Assembly (NCBI GenBank): GCA_038380435.1
Contig: JAWZYU010000010.1
Coordinates: 39,776,135 to 39,840,134 of the forward strand
Length of the DNA: 64,000 nt
Direction: 5' to 3'
Source of the DNA: Ryuthela nishihirai
Lineage: Eukaryota > Arthropoda > Arachnida > Araneae > Heptathelidae
Under the pieces are notes generated by a model. That model was not told where the DNA came from. It did no database searches and saw only the letters and a list, made by a program, of their open reading frames with translations. The position numbers and the translations under genes are program-made. Shown here one piece after another: positions 11,157 to 22,563 of this stretch. The stretch's first letter is position 1, and every line of letters begins with the position of its first letter.

Positions 11157-11490
11157 TGTTGTTTTACCTCTGAGCGGCGCTTTTTTGCACACCATGTTCT
11201 AAATGACCCTGTCACAAGGACCCCGAGGGCTCAAAGGTGGTTGGGGGAAGGGACCCACTGGACAGCTGTCAAGAGACAGATGGTAACCTTCCGTCAAGGT
11301 CATCCAACATGTTCTTTAATGTACCACAGGATATGTACGTATAATGTGCACACGGAGGGTGACAGTGTTCCTTTTCTGACCGAGGGCCGGGTGGAGTTTA
11401 GTGAAGATAAATCTGAACACTGGCACAAGAGGGACTCGAATCTGGGAACTGTGGATTACGAGTTGCTACTGACTGGGCCAATCCCTTCCC
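11157..11490 (-). repeat. SINE-A copy, diverged
   Basis: The tail is on the left (GTTTTACCTCTGAGCGGCGC) and the head on the right. Many substitutions compared with its neighbours mark it as an older insertion. The predicted 142-residue frame here is SINE read-through. Confidence 0.9.
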
Positions 11491-11983
11491 CCAAAATTAA
11501 GGGAAACAATATATTTCAACAGTATTTGAATTTTAACATCACCGAATATAAAAATACCCTATTGTAAGCAAAATTGCATGCAAATTTCGAATATTCAATC
11601 GCAATTGATCTACGACCTCCCAATTTCCTTGCGATGTGCAAATTACTAATGCCTACAAAAACATGGGTTTCTACTACTAGTTTCTACTCTCTCCTTGAAA
11701 GCATCACTTGCTTTCAAGGAGACTTATCTCATTAACTCTGAATATGCCAAGCCATGATCATTTACATGATTACTTGCTGTGGTAAGTTCTTGAAAGACTT
11801 GTAGCAAGACAGTGGCAGATGGAGGTAGCAAGATGTCTGAATATGGTAGTAGTATGAAGACAGAAAGAAAGAAAGAAACCGAGGAAAAAGGTGGGGCGGG
11901 GGGAAGTCAGAAAGAAGAAGGAAAGAAAAAGCGAACAAACTAATAACCTTACTGTGCTGTCCGACAAAACATCATCCCCCGGC
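11491..11983. other. Unassigned interval with a purine-rich patch
   Basis: Bases 11855-11935 are rich in GAAA and GGAA runs. No gene was recognised. Confidence 0.4.
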
Positions 11984-12393
11984 AGCAAATGGGATTGGGT
12001 TGGGTTGTTTTACCTCTGAGCGGCACTTTTTTGCACACAATGGGCTAAATGGCCAGGTCACATGGACCCCGAAGGCTCAGAGAAGGTTGGGGGAGGGGAC
12101 CCACTGGAACAGCTGTTGGGAAACAGATGGTAGCCTCCCGTCAAGGCCATTCAGCGTGTTCTTTAACGTGCACAGGGTATGGCTCTCCCGCACACGGGAC
12201 CACGCCTTAACGTCCCATCCGACGGACGGCGGCCTTTCCAAGCCCATCGGTGTCCCCTACTGACCGTGGGCAGGGCGGGGAATTTTGCGGAGATAAATCT
12301 CAACGCTGACCCAGCTGGGACTCGAACCTGGGAACTACAGATTACGAGCCTGACGCGCTACCGACTGAGCCACCCCCGCCCCAGCAAATGGGA
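11984..12393 (-). repeat. SINE-A copy with perfect 11-bp TSD
   Basis: A full-length copy (11995-12382), tail on the left and tRNA-like head on the right. It is flanked by AGCAAATGGGA at 11984-11994 and 12383-12393. A-box (TGAGCC complement) and B-box (GGACTCGAACC complement) sequences are intact. This is a young insertion. Confidence 0.95.
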
Positions 12394-12419
12394 GAAACGG
12401 CTATTTTAATGTAGAAAGC

Positions 12420-13005
12420 TGATATGGGCACTTTAGAAACAGTTCCGGGAGATAAGAACCACACCAGAAGAGTTGGCCAAGGTTGCCCGAAAATTAGTTC
12501 AACCCAAAGTGACCGTTATCTATCTCTGAAGACAAGACCGGACAGTCTGATAACTTCGCGCCAATTCTCTCTCGAGGTTTCTGCTGCTACGGATGAAAAT
12601 ATTTTCAGCAGAACGCTGTCACGGAGGCCAAATACAAGTGGGATCTATGCCAGGAGACCCGCTACTCCTGATCACTGAAAATCTCGTCTAGTGTTGTCAA
12701 CATGTCACATGAAGTACTGAACAATGAACTAATGGTTTGTTTGCTGATGAGTCTCAATTTAGCATTCAGCCATATTCTAGCCGTTTTTAAATCTAAAAGA
12801 GAACGTGGAATGCGATACCATCCCTCCAATATCAGAGAAACGGATATTTATGGGGAAAATGGTGTGAACCCGATGTGTGGCGTTTTAAAATTTTTGAGAT
12901 GGGGGGGGGGTGATAGAGCTGATTGCCTGTTTACGAATGACAATATTCATCTGCCAACCTGGTCCAGGAGTACTTAGAACGGAAGATATGCAACGAATGC
13001 ATGGT
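12420..13005 (+). pseudogene. Tc1-like transposase remnant
   Basis: Two adjacent frames read as Tc1 transposase. The first (12424-12678) carries a linker like RRVGQGCPK, then RYLSLKTRPDSLITSRQFSL and a YARRPATPDH segment. The second (about 12735-12860) carries DESQF, then RGMRYHPSNIRETDIYGENG. The N-terminus and the catalytic C-terminal third are missing, and at least two frame changes are needed. The block order matches the copy at 9.8-10.6 kb on the opposite strand, so both belong to related subfamilies. Confidence 0.75.
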
Positions 13006-13011
13006 CAATAA

Positions 13012-13208
13012 GATTTGGCTAGCGCACTTGGCTACTTATCTAAAGGACCTGGGTTCGAGCCCCAGATAAGACATGGATGTCTGTGTTGTTTTTCTGCTGA
13101 GGTCCTGCCATCCTCACAGACCTTCTACTATGGCATATTAAACACACAGGCTCCTGTCAGACCTCTGTGGCAAGCAGCTGCTTGAGGAGGTATTTATTTT
13201 TTTTATGA
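13012..13208 (+). repeat. SINE-B copy
   Basis: A tRNA-like head (GGCTAGCGCACTTGGCTACT, B box GGGTTCGAGCCCC) precedes the SINE-B body and a TATTTATTTTTT tail. The length is about 195 bp. Confidence 0.85.
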
Positions 13209-14266
13209 TGAGATGCCTTAGGGAGACGCATTAAAAATCGCCAGACACTTCCTCAGTCACTCCACGAGTTAAACGTAGCTCCTGTGAAAGAATAGGATTT
13301 ATTGCTTCAAGCTCTTCTGCTCAATTTGGTTCTTCTGACCATAACTTAGAGTAACGTAAGGGTAATCAAGAACAAAGTTGAAGAAGTCATTGTAATTATT
13401 GTAAGGTATGGTTTTGGCCTCCAATCTTTCTTCTCCTCCTGACAATAAAGCTTCCCCTCCCCAGTAGAAATAAGGGATCTCTTAAACGATAAGAGCTAAA
13501 ATAGACTGAATTCAGTGGAGTTTCTTGGTAAATTAAAAAAAAGTGTAAAGATGTGATCCCTAATCTTTATCTCTCCGAATTCCCCCCCCCCCAGCCCACA
13601 TGAAAACGGAGGAAGAATTTAGTATTAGTGCATTCCATTTTAGAATCAGTACATCCGGTGCAACTAATAAAGGGGCTTAGGTGGCCCAGGCCCCAAGAAA
13701 GCGAGGGTGCGGAGGTCTTTAAATGCGAACGCCTAGTAGAACTTTAAATAGAAATTAATATTTTTTACAATTCATGAAACCTTTGGAATTAGTAGCAAAG
13801 AAATGAATTTAAGAAATTTTTCTAAATTGATAAATTTGAACTAGTTATATTTTAACTAACTTATATCTTAAGACTACGAATTATTTTTCTCTCAATTAGC
13901 TATTAAGAGTATTCATATTGATATAAAAGTATCCTTATAAAGTGTGGTTACACATAAAAAAGCGACGTTCACTACGTAAAATCAGGATTATAAACATTAT
14001 TTATTAACTTACTTATTTATTAATTTATTTATTTACTAATTTACTTATTCATTTCTGGTAGCAGGAGAGACTATCCCATAATTAGTTGAACTGGTCTCGG
14101 AAGAACTCCAGATTCGGCTTTACAATTTCCTTTCATCAATCATGACTTAAAACACGTAAGGGTTTAATCTCCAACTTTTCTGCCTACACTCCTCAAATAA
14201 AGAGAGAATTATGTAAACCATTATGAAAAGTAACGAGTTTTATATCAAACAAAAGCTTCTGACATG
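13209..14266. other. Unassigned interval with simple repeats
   Basis: A C-run lies near 13583 and a (TTTA)-type low-complexity stretch at about 13998-14055. No gene was recognised. Confidence 0.4.
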
Positions 14267-14639
14267 GGGTGTTTTACCTCTGAGCGGCACTTTTTTGCAC
14301 ACCATGGGCTAAATGGCTAGGTCACAAGGACTCCGAAGGCTCAGAGAAGATTGGAGGAGGGGACCCACTGGACAACTGCTAGGACACAGGCGTTAGCTTC
14401 CCGTCAAGGCCATCCAGCGTGTTTTTTTAACGTGCACAGAGTATGGCTCTCCCGCACCCGTACGGGGTCATGGCTTAATGTCCCATCCGGCCTTTCCTGC
14501 CCATCAATGTCCTCTATTGACCGTGCGAAAGGTAGGGAGTTTTGAGGAGATAATCTCAACGCTGACCCAGGTAGGACTCGAACTTGGGAACTGTAGATTA
14601 CGAGCCTGGCGAGCTACCGACTGAGCCATCCCCGCCCCC
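14267..14639 (-). repeat. SINE-A copy
   Basis: Tail on the left, head on the right, with moderate divergence and a short gap in the body. The flanks show only an imperfect repeat (CTGACATGGGG / CTGATGAGGGG). Confidence 0.9.
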
Positions 14640-14977
14640 TGATGAGGGGTGTATGATGGGCTATTTCAAATAATTGGCAATGCACCTCAAGCAGCTAACA
14701 GTGAGCTGTATTAGAAAAACTTAAATATGTGCATTGGTTTTCATAAAGTAAGGAACAATCTAAAAAGCTGGCTTTTCTCGAAGACCCGTTGGATCTGTTG
14801 CATCGGAAGAAAGGTGTAAATAAATACTGTGCGTAAGATTAACAGCTTAAAAGTGGAATAACACTTTAAATACTCAAAATTATGTATGAATACAGTTACC
14901 TGGTAAAAATGTTAGGTCAACTGAGATAGCCCAAGTGGTTCAATATGGAGTGTCATCACCCTCTTACGGCTATGAAG

Positions 14978-15389
14978 GCCCCACAGCGGGGGCAGGGTGG
15001 CTTAGTCGGTAGCGCGCCAGGCTCGTAATCTGCAGTTTCCAGGTTCGAGTCCCAGATGGGTCAGCGTTGAGATTTATCTCCGCAAAACTCCCCGCCCTGC
15101 CCACGGTCAGTAGGGGACACCGATGGGCTTGGAAAGGTCGCCGTCCGTCGGATGGGACGTTAAGCCGTGGCCCCGTGTGCGGGAGAGCCATATCCTGCGC
15201 ACGTTAAAGAACACGCTGGATGGCCTTGACGGGAGGCTACCATCTGTCTCCCAACAGCTGTTCCAGTGGGTCCCCTCCCCCAACCTTCTCTGAGCCTTAA
15301 GGGGTCCTTGTGACCTGGCCATTTTACCCATGGTGTGCAAAAAAGTGTAGCTCAGAGGTAAAACAACCCAAACCAAAAGCCCCACAGCG
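14978..15389 (+). repeat. SINE-A copy with perfect 11-bp TSD
   Basis: A full-length forward copy (14989-15378) flanked by GCCCCACAGCG at 14978-14988 and 15379-15389. The tail lies directly against the decayed Tc1 element that follows. Confidence 0.95.
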
Positions 15390-15399
15390 ATGTCCCACG

Positions 15400-16530
15400 C
15401 TGCTGTTGATAAGACTGTCCAGCAGCGATGTGGGTAGTAATCTCCATTGCTTCTTCAAAGTACGTGAATGCTTCGGGAGACTTGCAGGAGCGGGATTCAG
15501 GGGAGCAACCTATCTCCCGAAAGCATATCATGCGTCTTCTATCGGATTTCGGTCGGGAGATCGGGATGGCCACTCTATATAGTTAATAGTGCTATTCTCC
15601 AGGCAGCAATCGGCAAGCCAACAATGGTGGGGGAGAGGATTATCGTCCTTTAGGAGGAAGGATTCACTTATTGCACCCTCATATGGTCGCAGAAAGGAGT
15701 CGAACGTTTCAACCTGTACCTGCGACCAGCGACATAGCCTGTTCTAAGCATGTACAGAACTGTGTGAATACCCAAAGATATTCCTCCTCAAACCATGACA
15801 TTACCACCATCTGTGTAGTAGGTATCACATTCATGAATATTTGTGGAATGATAGCGTGTGCCTGGTTTTCACCATATCAAGATTATCATATTATATCGTG
15901 TGCCTGGTTTCCACCATATCGACTGACACTGCGAATCGTTGTGGAGGGTAAATCTCAATTCATCTTGAAGAGCACGGACTCTGCCATTGCTTCTGACTTC
16001 AGTTGACGTGATGCCTGCATCAGTTAAGATGGCCCGTCCTGTCACTTAGAGTCAGGGGCATGCACACCACTGTAGCATACCACTGTCAGCATGCACTGCC
16101 AGCATATAGGCACACTTCGTGAACTCTTTGGAATACGGTGATAGCGAATATTTCCATTTCACTGAATGCTGCGAGATCCGATCGCAGCTAACCTGGTGTT
16201 GTCATCCCGCTCCTCCGTTGCATAACACCAGATAGAGATTCTCCCTTGGGATTATTGCCTTTCGTCGTCTATTACTGAATCTTTTGGATGCAGTCTGTTC
16301 TTGGACTTTGTCAAAGTCTATGCACCACTGAACAACTCATATCAGGCCTGCCTCGAGCCGATTTATAGCTATCCACCGCCCTTCTTCCGATAAATAATGT
16401 CTGGTAGACATATCCAACAAATCTGCTATCTCCAAAGCTCCACCTTTCACTATTCAGGAGAACAGCTTCGAAATTCCCGCTTTTGACACGCATCGCATTT
16501 GCATAAACCGATGCCAGAGCCATTCATTTG
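15400..16530 (-). pseudogene. Heavily decayed Tc1-like transposon
   Basis: On the minus strand, fragments in Tc1 order can be read. From the C-terminal side these are WPSRSPDRNPIED (near 15550), a VMV-type segment with GGIS near 15800, PGTRYH and PGTRYN (near 15840-15920), and DELRFTLHNDS near 15955. An N-terminal region (16311-16523) resembles a DNA-binding portion only weakly. All are in different frames with stops between. The PGTRY-encoding segment appears twice (about 15858-15880 and 15898-15920), a small internal duplication. Confidence 0.65.
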
Positions 16531-17021
16531 AATAGCGAACTTCAATCTTGCATTGTCTTTCATATACTCTACGTATCTTTCATGCATTTATATCTTCCGA
16601 GTTTTACGATATCGCGTTTTTTTATATATTTTCCTTAATTTATGGAATGGAACAGTTTATATTAAACTCTCTTTTGAATTATCAGATATCTGAAGCGCAA
16701 GAATCCAAAATTTTAACTTACAGCATTATAAAATTACAAATAAATTTATCATTTTTGCATCTATCCTACACATAGAGCAAAGAAATTCAATGCTACCCTG
16801 CAGTGATTTTATAAGACCTCTACAGTTGATGCTGTTTATATTTTTCAAGTGTGTCGACATACTGTATTCTACTAATAATGGGAAACGTTATCCTCATACT
16901 TACATTCAATGGAAATACTATTCGAGAGACGCTAATTGGACAGCCCTTTTCTACAGAAATGGCATTAAAATCACTGCTAATTAATATCATAGAGAAATAA
17001 TCTTAGAGCCATGCCGTATGT
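16531..17021. other. Unassigned AT-rich interval
   Basis: No recognisable gene or repeat. It ends at the hAT target site. Confidence 0.4.
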
Positions 17022-17284
17022 AATTAGGCCAGGCGTCGGCAACCTATGACCCGCGGGTCACCAAGTGACCCATTTGATAATTTCAAGTGACCCACTTGAG
17101 TTCCGCAAATAAAGTATAATATATAAAAATAAATTATAAAACATAAACATGAAACAAACACTTTGAGAAAGTATAAATAATAAGATTAACATTTTGGTTT
17201 GATTACAAAGTTGCAGAAATGAACATAGGCGGAATACAGCGACATTGTCCGAACGAATCTCATCATTACTCGACGAGCGTGTCG

Positions 17285-17477
17285 TCATTTATTCACCTTA
17301 AAGACGAAACAGATGTAAACAAGAGTAGATGTGTAATCAGCACGTGATCAGGGCTCCTATTGGTCGGCTGGGCCTCCTGACTGCGTGCCACCTGCAGCCG
17401 ACCAATAGGAGCCCTGCCCACCTGCTGATCACGCATCTACTCTTGTCTACGTTTACTTCGTCTTTAACGTGAATAAA
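17285..17477. repeat. Long hairpin in the hAT 5' leader
   Basis: Two arms of about 80 bp are inverted copies (left from about 17285, right ending about 17477). They share blocks AAGACGAA, GTAAACAAGAGTAGATG, TGATCAGGGCTCC and CTATTGGTCGGCTG, separated by a short loop near 17378. It lies between the left terminal repeat and the transposase start. It could be a subterminal binding structure or a nested palindromic insertion. Confidence 0.85.
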
Positions 17478-17536
17478 CAGTAGTTCAGAAGCGCGAGAAC
17501 AGTTACCTAAGCGAAATAATTATTATTTTTATTACC

Positions 17537-19409
17537 ATGGACAAACAAAAAGCAAAAAAGAGATTATTTCAAGATGTGTGGACTGAAAAGTATGGATGTA
17601 TGGAAAATGGTGACAAATTGATATGTGCTTTATGTACAGATATAATTACCGCCAGGACTTACAATATTGAGCGACACTTTTCTTCAAAACATAAAGATGT
17701 GAGGGAAATGCCAAATGATGAAAAATATGAATACATTGCTAAACGTGTATTAAATTATGGTAAAATAAATTTTTGAAGAGATTTGTTATCAGCCACAATT
17801 ACGCTACATCTGCCAGCTTTATTGCAGCTCTTAGTATTGGTACTAACAGAAAACCGTTTACAGACGGCGAATTTTTGAAAATCGCGTTCATAAATTGTTC
17901 CGAACACTTATTCAATGACTTCGCAAATAAAAAACAAATAATTGAGAGAATTAAAGAAATGCCATTGTCGGCCAGAACAGTTCAGCGTCGTATTGAAGAT
18001 ATGGCAAAAAATATTGACGCACAGGTCAAAAATGATTTGTTATCTAGTGACGTAATTAGCATTGCAATCGATGAAAGTACCGATGTAAATAGTATGGCTA
18101 GGCTGGCAATTATTATTAGATTTGCATCAATAAATAGTTCGAACGTCAATGAAGAACTATGCGTTCTTGCTTCAATGAATGACACGACCAAAGGCATTGA
18201 TATTTTCCGTCAAGTACAAGAGTTTACAAATTTCAAAAATGGGAAAATATTGGATTTGAAAGTAAATTGTTTTCCATAACAACTGATGGTACTCCAGCTA
18301 TGAGAGGAAAAAATGTTGGATTTGTGAAACTAATGGAAAACGAACTTGGCCGCCCACTTTTATTGTTCCATTTTATCATACATGAAGAAAATTTATTTGC
18401 AAAGGCATCTACGCAACAACTTAAGGATGTAATGGAAAAGGTTGTTAAGATCGTAAACATAATATTACGATCTGCATTAACACACAGGCGCTTCAAAGCT
18501 TTTTTGGAGGAAATTGAATTGAAATATGGAGATTTACTGTTACATGCTGAAGTACGATGGTTAAGTCGAGTCAAAGTTCTTAATAGATTTGTAGAGTGCT
18601 TTGATGATATACAAATATTTCTTTACGAAATCGATGAAAATGATCTCGAGCTCAATGATAAACAATGGTTTTTAAGACCTTTGTTCTTAACAGACATAAT
18701 GAACCATTATAATGATTTCAATGTACGACTCCAAGGAAATAACCACACAATTTTGAAAATGTACGAGAAATGGAAGAGTTTTTGTTCGAAATTAATATTA
18801 TTTGAAACTGACATAAAAACTAAAATATTTCTTTTCTTTCCTTTACTAAAAAGCCAACATGAAAAAGAAAATATCGATGAAAGCAATCTAAATATGTTCG
18901 AAAGTTGTATTTTGAAGATTAAAAGTGAATTTGAAAGTAGATTTCAAAGTTTTAAGAAGCACGGCGAAATGTTTACATTTATAATAAAGCCCGACGAAAT
19001 AGAGGAAAATGTTTTAGATTTGCAGTATTTTGAATATCTTAAAATTGACAATTTAAGTTTAGAAATGATTGATTTTAAAAGTTCAACGTTGTGGACGGAC
19101 AAATTCAAGACATTGCGGAAATATTTAGAAAACACGGAAGATAATCAGCTTCTCATGATATCATCGTGTTGGGCATCACTTACTATGAAGTTTTCATGCT
19201 TGAAAAAAATTGGCTTTGCCATTTTGTCTGCGTTCGGTTTTACTTAGAAATGTGAACAAATATTTTCACACATGAAATTTAGTTTAAGTAAGAACAGGAG
19301 CAGATTAACTACCGAAAATTCAGACGCTTGTATTCGTCTTAAGGTGACTAAGTATGAACCAGACTTGACTAAATTGACGTCACAAATTCAGCATCAGGGA
19401 AGCCATTGA
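17537..19409 (+). pseudogene. hAT transposase (GTF2IRD2-like), two frameshifts and one stop
   Basis: This would encode a cut-and-paste hAT transposase of about 620 residues. Residues 1-80 hold a BED-like zinc finger (LICALCTDII...RHFSSKH, i.e. Cys-x2-Cys and His-x5-His). The RNase-H-like core carries DESTDV (first catalytic Asp, near 18070) and TTDGTPAM (second Asp, near 18285), then HFIIHEE and VRWLSR. The C-terminal dimerisation block contains CEQIFSHMKF with the likely catalytic Glu. Damage: a one-base frame change in a T-run near 17770, another near 18240, and an in-frame TAG at 19245-19247 just before the CEQ motif. The start at 17537 follows the hairpin leader and gives the expected zinc finger. 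The protein type matches the vertebrate GTF2IRD2/ZBED-related group. Confidence 0.93.
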
Positions 19410-20718
19410 AACGAAGAGAACGCTTATAAATAAAGTTCATAAATTATTAATGAACTAGAACTTGACAATTATATTTGTTTTTATAATAATGAGAATTATA
19501 ATTTTTTTATGTTTTGAGTTTAAAAGCATATTGTAATAATTTTCTCAATAAAATTTAATTTTTAAACGGACTGTTTTAAAATGAAAATACCCATTGACCC
19601 AAACTGTCTTCTTAATAGTCACATTTTGGTTGATTTTGACCCGCAGCCAAAAAAGGTTGCCGACGTCTGAATTAGGCAGAGGGTATCATCAAGTGATTTT
19701 ACTAAGAGTAGTCTCACATACTCTTTTTCCAATAGAATCCTGGAATCGGAAGGGCACCTGATTTTCATCAAAAAATTCATCAAAACTTATGGCCACTTAG
19801 AAATGGCCGCTCGAAATGGGTCTGACAGGGCACGTGTTGTATTCCTAATGTTTCAAAAACCACATATTCAAACGTTTTATTTTATTTTTCATTTAAAAAT
19901 CATACGAATTTTTCTAAATGTCCCGTATTCTTCTAAATATTAATAGAAAATATTTGAAAAATCGCCAAATGAAATTTAAAAATGATTATTTTTATTTCTT
20001 GTTCACGTTACAGTTTAAAATCTGTCAATATCCTAAAACTAATTATACCTTTCGGTCTCACCGCACTAAAAGTTACGCTTTAATATATTAAGTATTAACC
20101 CCAAAAAATGGTAAACATTGACAACATGAAAAACACGAAAAAATGGAATATTTTAAAAAATAATAACTAACCAAAAAACTGAACCTTTCGCAAATTAAAG
20201 ACAAAGACCTGATTTAAAAACTGTGGAATGAAACTCTGATGTATTTTTAGTTTCCGATTTTTCTTTGGTGTTTGAATATTTTGAGAGTTTTATTTTCATT
20301 ACTGCAGCATTATGAAAGAATGTTCCTCTCCTTAATATTCCTAATATTTTAAAAACTATTTATTGAAACTTTTTAATTTTTTTATTTAAGAGATAGTATT
20401 TGATACATATGAAAGTTATTTAATTCTTTTACGTTTAATAGAAATTTTATATTAATTGTGAAAATAGCTTTAAAAATTGAATTTTTCTCAAAATTTTATT
20501 CACATTACAGTTTAAATTCTGCAATAACTTAAAACAAATGGTAGTTAACGCATTCAAGTCTCTACACTGAAATTTGAGATTTAATATATTAAATAGTAGT
20601 GGTCCAAAATATTTCGCAGATCTTGAAAATATGACAAAACTTGAAAGCGGCATATTTCAAAAATAGTTAAAAGAAACATTCAAAAAATCTGAAACATTCC
20701 CAAATTTTAAATATACTG

Positions 20719-21283
20719 GTTTCTATAAATTAAGGAAAATCCCTATGTTAAGTCAATGGTAACCTAACGTCAAAGCTCTATAACTTCTAAAATAATTTTT
20801 TTGTTTTGAAGAATCTGATTGCAGATAAAGATCTCAATCAAATAAATCAATATCTCGATTTATAACAATATTCGTTCAGTATTTAATGAGTTATGGAAGT
20901 TTGAATATTTATCGATAACAATGCCAGTCACAAAAATTGACTTCAGAAGTTAATTAAAACTTAGTAATAAGTATTGTATCAAAGCGTTTAATAAAATAAG
21001 TTTGTATTTTAGAACTTTGTGTAAAGAATTCTTTCACTATTCTTCAGTTTTGTATAAGTTTTTTAACACTAGCATTGCTGTTGTTAATTATTCAAACTTC
21101 CATAACTCATTAAATACTGAATGAATATTATTGAAAATCGAGATATTGATTTATTTGATTGAGATCTTTATCTGCAATCACATGTTTCAAAACACAAAAC
21201 TTATTTTAGATGTTATAGAGCTTTGACGTTAGCTTCCCATTGACTCAACGTATAGGGATGTTCCTTAATTTATGGAAACCAGT
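20719..21283. mobile_element. Family-F foldback nested in the left arm
   Basis: Arms of about 190 bp (20719-20912 and 21090-21283) are inverted copies. They share TTTCTATAAATTAAGGAA, AAAGCTCTATAAC, AAAGATCTCAATCAAATAAA and AACTCATTAAATACTGAA blocks. The loop is about 175 bp. The arms are related to those of 7469-8165 (the same GTCAATGG...AAAGCTCT and GATCTCAATCAAAT order). Non-coding. Confidence 0.85.
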
Positions 21284-21344
21284 ATAATAACCTGAGTAAA
21301 TAGTTGTGAAAAGAAATTTTCATGTATTGTAGTTTAACGAAAGG

Positions 21345-22135
21345 TTTCAGGCCTAGATGATAGAGTTTCTGTTTACGAATGTTACTTAATAACTTCACGT
21401 GTTATCGCCCATTCATCCAGTACATAAACACAATACAATTAGCGCACGCTGTGTTCACTTTTTTTTCACTTTATTTTGCGAGTATCAATTGGTCATGCAT
21501 TGTTTTCTGCTCCCTTGGTGGTAAGAATATGATGGACACGTTTTTAACTTTTGATAGGGAATATTTGCTGTAATAGATGTTTATAGTCTGTACATATACG
21601 AGAGGTGTTCCAAAATTAATCAGCTTATGGAGATAAAACGGAACTGGATGACCTCATCTACTAATGTTTGCTATTACCTTCTAAGTAGTTTCCAGGGAGT
21701 ATATACATTGGTTTCAGAGATATCTGAAGCTCCTGAAACAAGTCCCTAAGTCTGCTTTTCAGGTAGTTTTTAGTTCTTATGTTGCATTATCTTTGATTGA
21801 AAGAAATGGTTCAAACATTAGGTAATGAGTTCATTCAGTTTCATTTTATCACCACAGTCTAATAACTTTTGAAACACCTCGCCTAAATGTATAACACTAT
21901 AAGCATCTATTACAGCAAATATTCCTCATCAAAAAACAAAAAAGGTCTCCATCATATTCTCACCACCAAGGGAGCAAAAAAAATGCATCACTAATAATGC
22001 TTTCAAATTAAAGTGAAACTGATCACAGCATGCACTAGCTGTATTGTATTTATGTACTGGATGAGGTGACGATAACACATACAGATATTGTGCAACATTC
22101 TTAAACAGCAACTCTACCAACTACGCCTAAAATAC
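21345..22135. repeat. Inner palindrome at the foldback core
   Basis: Bases 21345-21598 and 21884-22135 are inverted copies. Shared blocks include TGCTCCCTTGGTGG, ATATGATGGA, GGAATATTTGCTGTAATAGATG, CATCCAGTACATAAA and ACAATAC. The open frames on either arm (21379-21573, 21929-22120) are the same sequence read on opposite strands and are not evidence of a gene. Confidence 0.85.
21597..21885. mobile_element. Small mariner-type MITE at the palindrome axis
   Basis: TA is followed by CGAGAGGTGTTCCAAAATTA on the left. The right end is the inverted, slightly diverged counterpart (GGCGAGGTGTTTCAAAAGTT, complement) followed by TA. The 285-bp interior has no coding potential. It sits exactly on the symmetry axis of the inner palindrome, so it may alternatively be the foldback's own unique core. 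Confidence 0.55.
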
Positions 22136-22157
22136 ATATACACGAACGTTTATCTCT

Positions 22158-22563
22158 TATACAATAGGGGGCGGGGTTGGCTCAGTCGGTAGCGCGCCAG
22201 GCTCGTAATCTGTAGTTCCCAGGTTCGAGTCCCAGCTGGGTCAGCGTTCAGATTTATCTCCGCAATAATTCCCCGCCCTGCCCACGGTCAGTAGGGGACA
22301 CCAATGGGCTTGGAAAGGACGCCGCCCGTCGGATGGGACGTTAAGCCGTGGCCCGTGTGTGGGAGAGTCATACCCTGTGCACGTTAAAGAACACTCTGGA
22401 TGGCCTTGACGGGAGGCTACCATCTGTCTCCCAACAGCTGTTCCAGTGGGTCCCCTCCCCCAACCTTCTCTGAGCCTTCGGGGTCCATGTGACCTGGCCA
22501 TTTAGCCCATGGTGTGCAAAAACGTGCCGCTCAGAGGTAAAACAACCTAACCCTATACAATAG
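22158..22563 (+). repeat. SINE-A copy with perfect 10-bp TSD
   Basis: A full-length forward copy (22168-22553) flanked by TATACAATAG on both sides. It interrupts the right arm of the foldback, so it inserted after the palindrome formed. Confidence 0.95.

Larger units (their letters stand above)
17022..19677 (+). mobile_element. hAT transposon with perfect 8-bp TSD
   Basis: The element spans 17030-19669 (2640 bp) and is flanked by AATTAGGC at 17022-17029 and 19670-19677. The terminal inverted repeats are CAGGCGTCGGCAACCT on the left and CAGACGTCGGCAACCT (complement) on the right, one mismatch in 16 bp. Eight-bp duplications and CAG-type ends are diagnostic of hAT elements. It carries one transposase gene in sense orientation and a long inverted repeat in its 5' leader. 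The perfect TSD and near-complete coding region indicate a fairly recent insertion. Confidence 0.95.

Noticed and set aside
18944..19135. Minus-strand frames within the hAT transposase
   Set aside because: They lie antisense to a well-supported transposase reading.
22172..22245. Functional tRNA genes
   Set aside because: A and B boxes are good, but the acceptor ends do not pair, the sequence runs straight into a SINE body, and the same head occurs in many copies.
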